Shown in pieces: positions 61,271 to 64,000 of a DNA stretch of 64,000 nucleotides. The translations under genes and the position numbers were made by a program. Origin of the DNA: Bacteroidota bacterium. Lineage in GTDB: Bacteria; Bacteroidota; Bacteroidia; Chitinophagales; Chitinophagaceae. Numbering within the stretch: position 1 is the first letter of the stretch; every line of letters starts with the position of its first letter. The notes under the pieces were generated by a model. It saw only the letters and a program-made list of their open reading frames with translations, was not told where the DNA came from and did not search any database. The stretch lies in contig JAEYQO010000056.1 in NCBI GenBank assembly GCA_023409975.1, forward strand, positions 1 through 64,000, in the 5' to 3' direction.

Positions 61271-62119
61271 TTAAGCCAGGTTTTTTTGGAGATGTACCAG
61301 TTGTTGCCGAAGTTTTAGAAGAGACTGCTTCATTCTGGCTTTCTGGTTTGCATCCTTTTTGTCTTCCCTGAGTTTTGCTTTCGCTCCTGCTAAGGTATAG
61401 CCGAGCCCTTTTACCAGGTGGTAAATGGTTTTCAGTTCCCGGATCTGATCCGGAGTATATAACCGGTCGCCTTTGCGGGTTGTACGCACTTTGAGAGCGA
61501 ATTCATTGGTCCAGAAACGAATATGGGATGTATTGACCTGAAACAGCGCAGCAACTTCGCCGATAGCATAGTATTGTTTGACGGCGACCCAGCCTTTGAG
61601 GATATTTTCGTTGTGGACGATAATCCTTTTTTTAGAGGGTTTCTTTTTGGCTCTCTTCTTTACAGTTGCCGAAGCTGTTGGGGCTTTCTCTTCTGCGGGT
61701 TTAATTTCAGGGGGAGCTGCAGCGGGAATTTCGAAGAAAGACTTAACCGCTGAACCGATAACCGGACCATCTTCTGCCGGAGGTGCAGGCGATTGTGCAG
61801 CGAGGGAAGTTGAATATTCAACAGCGGGATCATTTGCTATTGTTTCCGTGGACAGAATGGGCTGAGAGATTTCACTTAAGGAAGCTTCGGTGTTCTGGAC
61901 CGTTGTTTCCGGCTGCGGCGCTGACTCGAAAAGGGCTGGTGGAACGGCAGGTAGTGGTTCCTTAGGAGGCGTATTCAGCGTTGAATCTGAAGCCTCTCCG
62001 CCAGAGGCTTTAGGAGATTCAGTATCCTGAGCTGGCTTCCTCTTTGCCCGCGTTTTTGCAGCCGGTTTGGGCTGCGGTTCATACACTTCACCGAATAATG
62101 TCAGGATTTGGGGGTTCAC
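61271..62119 (-). CDS. MerR-family transcriptional regulator with long disordered N-terminus
   Basis: The last 110 residues are a MerR-type winged helix: YAIGEVAALFQVNTSHIRFW, RTTRKGDRLYTPDQIRELKTIYHLVKGLGYTLAGAKAKL, then a helical tail. The first 165 residues are Pro/Ala/Glu-rich low-complexity sequence, with a basic patch (KKRAKKKPSKKRI) just before the HTH. No effector domain is seen. There is no ATG at the 5' end: the frame opens at a TTG (62134) and has a GTG at 62119 (VNPQILTLFGEVYEP), which I prefer because a near-consensus -7 box lies just before it. Confidence 0.82.
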   Translation of the reverse strand: MNPQILTLFGEVYEPQPKPAAKTRAKRKPAQDTESPKASGGEASDSTLNTPPKEPLPAVPPALFESAPQPETTVQNTEASLSEISQPILSTETIANDPAVEYSTSLAAQSPAPPAEDGPVIGSAVKSFFEIPAAAPPEIKPAEEKAPTASATVKKRAKKKPSKKRIIVHNENILKGWVAVKQYYAIGEVAALFQVNTSHIRFWTNEFALKVRTTRKGDRLYTPDQIRELKTIYHLVKGLGYTLAGAKAKLREDKKDANQKARMKQSLLKLRQQLVHLQKNLA

Positions 62120-62204
62120 CCTACAAAATAACAAAACTTTTCTTACCTGTAGCCAACGTTGGTGGCGAACTTAACACCTGGGAGAGGCTTCAGCAGCGGA
62201 GTAG

Positions 62205-63371
62205 TTAAAAGAAAGCGGGGTTATGGAGTTTGAGGACTGACAGTCTTGAGGCAGCTTCCTGCAGGGTAGTTTCATTTTTGGCGAAGCAGAACCTGATTAA
62301 TTTGTCGTCCTTTCCAGAGGCGTAGAAAGAGCTGACCGGTATGGTTGCGACCCCTAGTTCCCTGATGAGCCAGCAGGCGAAATCGAAATCACCCAGTTGG
62401 CTGATACGTTCGTAACCCAGCGTCTGGAAATAACTTCCGGCGGCCGGCTGGTGGATGGTGAAAGGAAGAGGGCTGAAAAGGTCCAGAAAAGCGTCCCTTT
62501 TCTTCTGCATCAGGTCGGCTACCGATTCTTTGTCGGGCAACTGCAGATAGCGGGCAACCGCGTATTGACCGGGGGTATTTACTGAGAAGGAGAGGTATTG
62601 ATGGATATGACGGAAAGCCTGGGTCAGTGTTGGTGGGGCGATTACGTATCCGAGTTTCCAACCAGTGTTATGGAAGACCTTTCCGAAGGAGAAAAGGGCG
62701 AAGCAGCGTTCTCTGAGTTCGGGATGTTCCAGTATACTCTGATGTTTGTGTTTATCAAATACAATTTGCTCGTACACCTCATCGGAGAGCACCAGGATAT
62801 CCGTGTTTCTGGTTAACTGAGCTAAATGATCCCAGTCGGAATTGCTCCAGACTGCGCCGGTGGGGTTGTGTGGCGTATTGATAATAATAGCTCGGGTCTT
62901 AGGAGAAACTGCAGCTTCTACGAGGTTCCAATCCACTGTGAAGGCAGGCGCTTTCAGCGGGACAGTTATGGCGCGGGCGCCGTTGGTTTCAATATTTGGG
63001 ATATAGCTATCGTAGGCCGGTTCGAGGACGATTACTTCATCGCCCGGATTCAGAATAGCCGTGAAAGCTGTGAAGATGCCATAGGTGGCTCCGGGTGTTA
63101 CTGTTATTTCGGTATCCGGATCGATTGCGAGATTGTAGCGGGATTTGAAATCTGCGGCGATCGCTTCTCTAAGCAGGGGGAGGCCGGTCATCGGCGCGTA
63201 CTGATTAAAATTGCCCTGTGTAGCTTCCTGCAGCAGAGTCCCCAGACGTTCATCGATCGGAAAATCCGGAAAACCCTGTGAGAGATTTATGGCCTTATGT
63301 TCAGCGGCGAGGCCGGACATTACCGAGAAGATGGTTGTGCCGGATTTGCTGTGCCTTGGGGATATATTCAT
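62205..63371 (-). CDS. PLP-dependent aminotransferase, methionine/kynurenine type (class I)
   Basis: The 388-residue protein has fold-type I motifs: INLSQGFPDFP near 28, TPGATYGIFTAF near 91, NTPHNPTGAVW near 164, SDEVYEQIVFD near 196 and the PLP lysine in SFGKVFHNTGWKLGY near 229. The SQGFPDF and HNTGWK features fit the YbdL/kynurenine-aminotransferase group, which accepts methionine, glutamine or kynurenine with 2-oxo acids. The start ATG directly follows the TGA of the ManC-like gene (TGAATG), implying translational coupling. Its oxo-amide products would be substrates for the omega-amidase at 2390-3211. Confidence 0.88.
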   Translation of the reverse strand: MNISPRHSKSGTTIFSVMSGLAAEHKAINLSQGFPDFPIDERLGTLLQEATQGNFNQYAPMTGLPLLREAIAADFKSRYNLAIDPDTEITVTPGATYGIFTAFTAILNPGDEVIVLEPAYDSYIPNIETNGARAITVPLKAPAFTVDWNLVEAAVSPKTRAIIINTPHNPTGAVWSNSDWDHLAQLTRNTDILVLSDEVYEQIVFDKHKHQSILEHPELRERCFALFSFGKVFHNTGWKLGYVIAPPTLTQAFRHIHQYLSFSVNTPGQYAVARYLQLPDKESVADLMQKKRDAFLDLFSPLPFTIHQPAAGSYFQTLGYERISQLGDFDFACWLIRELGVATIPVSSFYASGKDDKLIRFCFAKNETTLQEAASRLSVLKLHNPAFF

Positions 63372-64000
63372 TCAGAGATATTTTTCACCCTTATTGCGTT
63401 TTACTTCAGCAACATATTCTTTGATTTGCTGTTCACGACTCCGTTCGCAGATCAGGAGTACGTCGGGGGTATCGATGACGATGAACCGTTCGAGGCCTTG
63501 TAGCACGACGAGCTTGTCTGCGGGAGCTTTGATCATACATTCTGTGGCATCGATCACCATTACATTCTTTCCGTAGACAGCATTTCCGAGATAGTCCTTA
63601 TCGGAGTTTTCATATGCGGACTCCCAGGTACCCAGATCGCACCAGCCGAAGTTGGCTGGAATGACATAGACATTCCGGGCTTTTTCCATGATTCCGTAGT
63701 CGATGGAGATATTGGTGCAATGAGCGTAGAGCTGGTTGATGACCTCTGTTTCGCGAGGCGTATTATAGACACCCTGAGCCTGCTGGAAAATCTCGTTCAG
63801 TTCGGGCATGTGCCGGGATAGCGCTGCCATGATGGTTTTCACATTCCAGACGAAGATTCCGGAGTTCCAGAGAAAGTCACCGCTTTGAATGAACGTCTGA
63901 GCCAGTTCGAGGGAAGGTTTTTCGGTGAAAGTTTTCACACGGTAGACGTTATCTATTTCGTCCCGGGTATCGAACTGGATATATCCGTAGCCGGTGTCTG
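63372..64000 (-). CDS. mannose-1-phosphate guanylyltransferase, 5' end outside window
   Basis: About 209 residues of the C-terminal part are present; the frame is open to the window edge. The start of the visible part reads DTGYGYIQFD, then VKTFTEKPSLELAQTFI, GDFLWNSGIFVW near 35 and NFGWCDLGTWESAYE near 113, the conserved ManC pattern. The enzyme makes GDP-mannose, precursor of fucose, mannose and rhamnose residues in surface glycans. It is the upstream gene of the aminotransferase, with TGA and ATG adjacent. Confidence 0.9.
   Translation of the reverse strand, partial: DTGYGYIQFDTRDEIDNVYRVKTFTEKPSLELAQTFIQSGDFLWNSGIFVWNVKTIMAALSRHMPELNEIFQQAQGVYNTPRETEVINQLYAHCTNISIDYGIMEKARNVYVIPANFGWCDLGTWESAYENSDKDYLGNAVYGKNVMVIDATECMIKAPADKLVVLQGLERFIVIDTPDVLLICERSREQQIKEYVAEVKRNKGEKYL

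Noticed and set aside
1..64000. tRNA, rRNA, tmRNA, insertion sequences, phage genes, CRISPR arrays
   Set aside because: I looked for T-loop/acceptor patterns, transposase motifs, terminal inverted repeats and regularly spaced repeats and found none convincing.

Overview
This window looks like chromosome from a member of the Bacteroidota, most likely of the Chitinophagaceae/Sphingobacteriia type. Reasons seen in the sequence: type IX secretion (T9SS) sorting domains of both type A and type B, a TonB-dependent receptor paired with a GLPGLI protein, a UpxY antiterminator, a GH3/beta-lactamase fusion, a DUF2480 protein, and repeated promoter boxes matching the Bacteroidota -7 consensus TAnnTTTG. 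I see no insertion sequence, phage gene, CRISPR array, tRNA or rRNA.

Layout. 1-5.4 kb: a partial RND/MMPL exporter, a small unknown gene, an omega-amidase-like nitrilase, a dipeptide epimerase and murB. 5.4-12.2 kb (minus strand): GLPGLI protein plus TonB-dependent receptor, then the GH3/serine hydrolase fusion. 12.2-21.3 kb: alaS, an isolated upxY, a convergent membrane-bound sugar dehydratase, a UvrD-type helicase with a C-terminal nuclease domain, and a small unknown gene. 21.3-24.9 kb: a barrel protein and the ribosomal operon rplM-rpsI-rpsB-tsf. 25-32.6 kb (minus strand): Wzx-like flippase, GT4 glycosyltransferase, a large T9SS type B protein, an NtrC-type regulator with no DNA-binding domain, and a MORN-repeat protein. 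32.7-47.2 kb: housekeeping and envelope genes (Nudix, EEP hydrolase, J-domain membrane protein, aldehyde dehydrogenase, two L,D-transpeptidases, flavin reductase, DtxR-family regulator) plus several small or unrecognised envelope proteins. 47.3-49.5 kb: a PpiD-like foldase. 50.2-64 kb: nadA, a T9SS cargo with a PA domain, mnmG, recX, apaG, typA, gyrB, a thioredoxin-like gene, a MerR regulator, an aminotransferase and a partial mannose-1-phosphate guanylyltransferase.

The most notable non-coding signal is a probable replication origin region. The 0.7-kb gap at 49.5-50.2 kb has three DnaA-box-like 9-mers within 31 bp next to AT-rich DNA, and genes diverge from it. Two parS-like sites lie 3.3-3.8 kb to its right, one just after a terminator and one inside mnmG. 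Sampled lines suggest that the G/C bias of the plus strand changes across the gap.

Functional themes are cell-wall synthesis and recycling (MurB, dipeptide epimerase, NagZ-like GH3 fused to a serine hydrolase, two L,D-transpeptidases), surface polysaccharide (UpxY, FlaA1/WbpM-like dehydratase, GT4, Wzx, ManC), T9SS-exported proteins, and information processing. Candidate novelties are a 1061-residue envelope protein with a domain order like a fimbrial usher, a protein that is almost only a T9SS sorting domain, the regulator lacking an HTH, promoters placed 4-6 nt from start codons, and a possibly structured intergenic region before typA.
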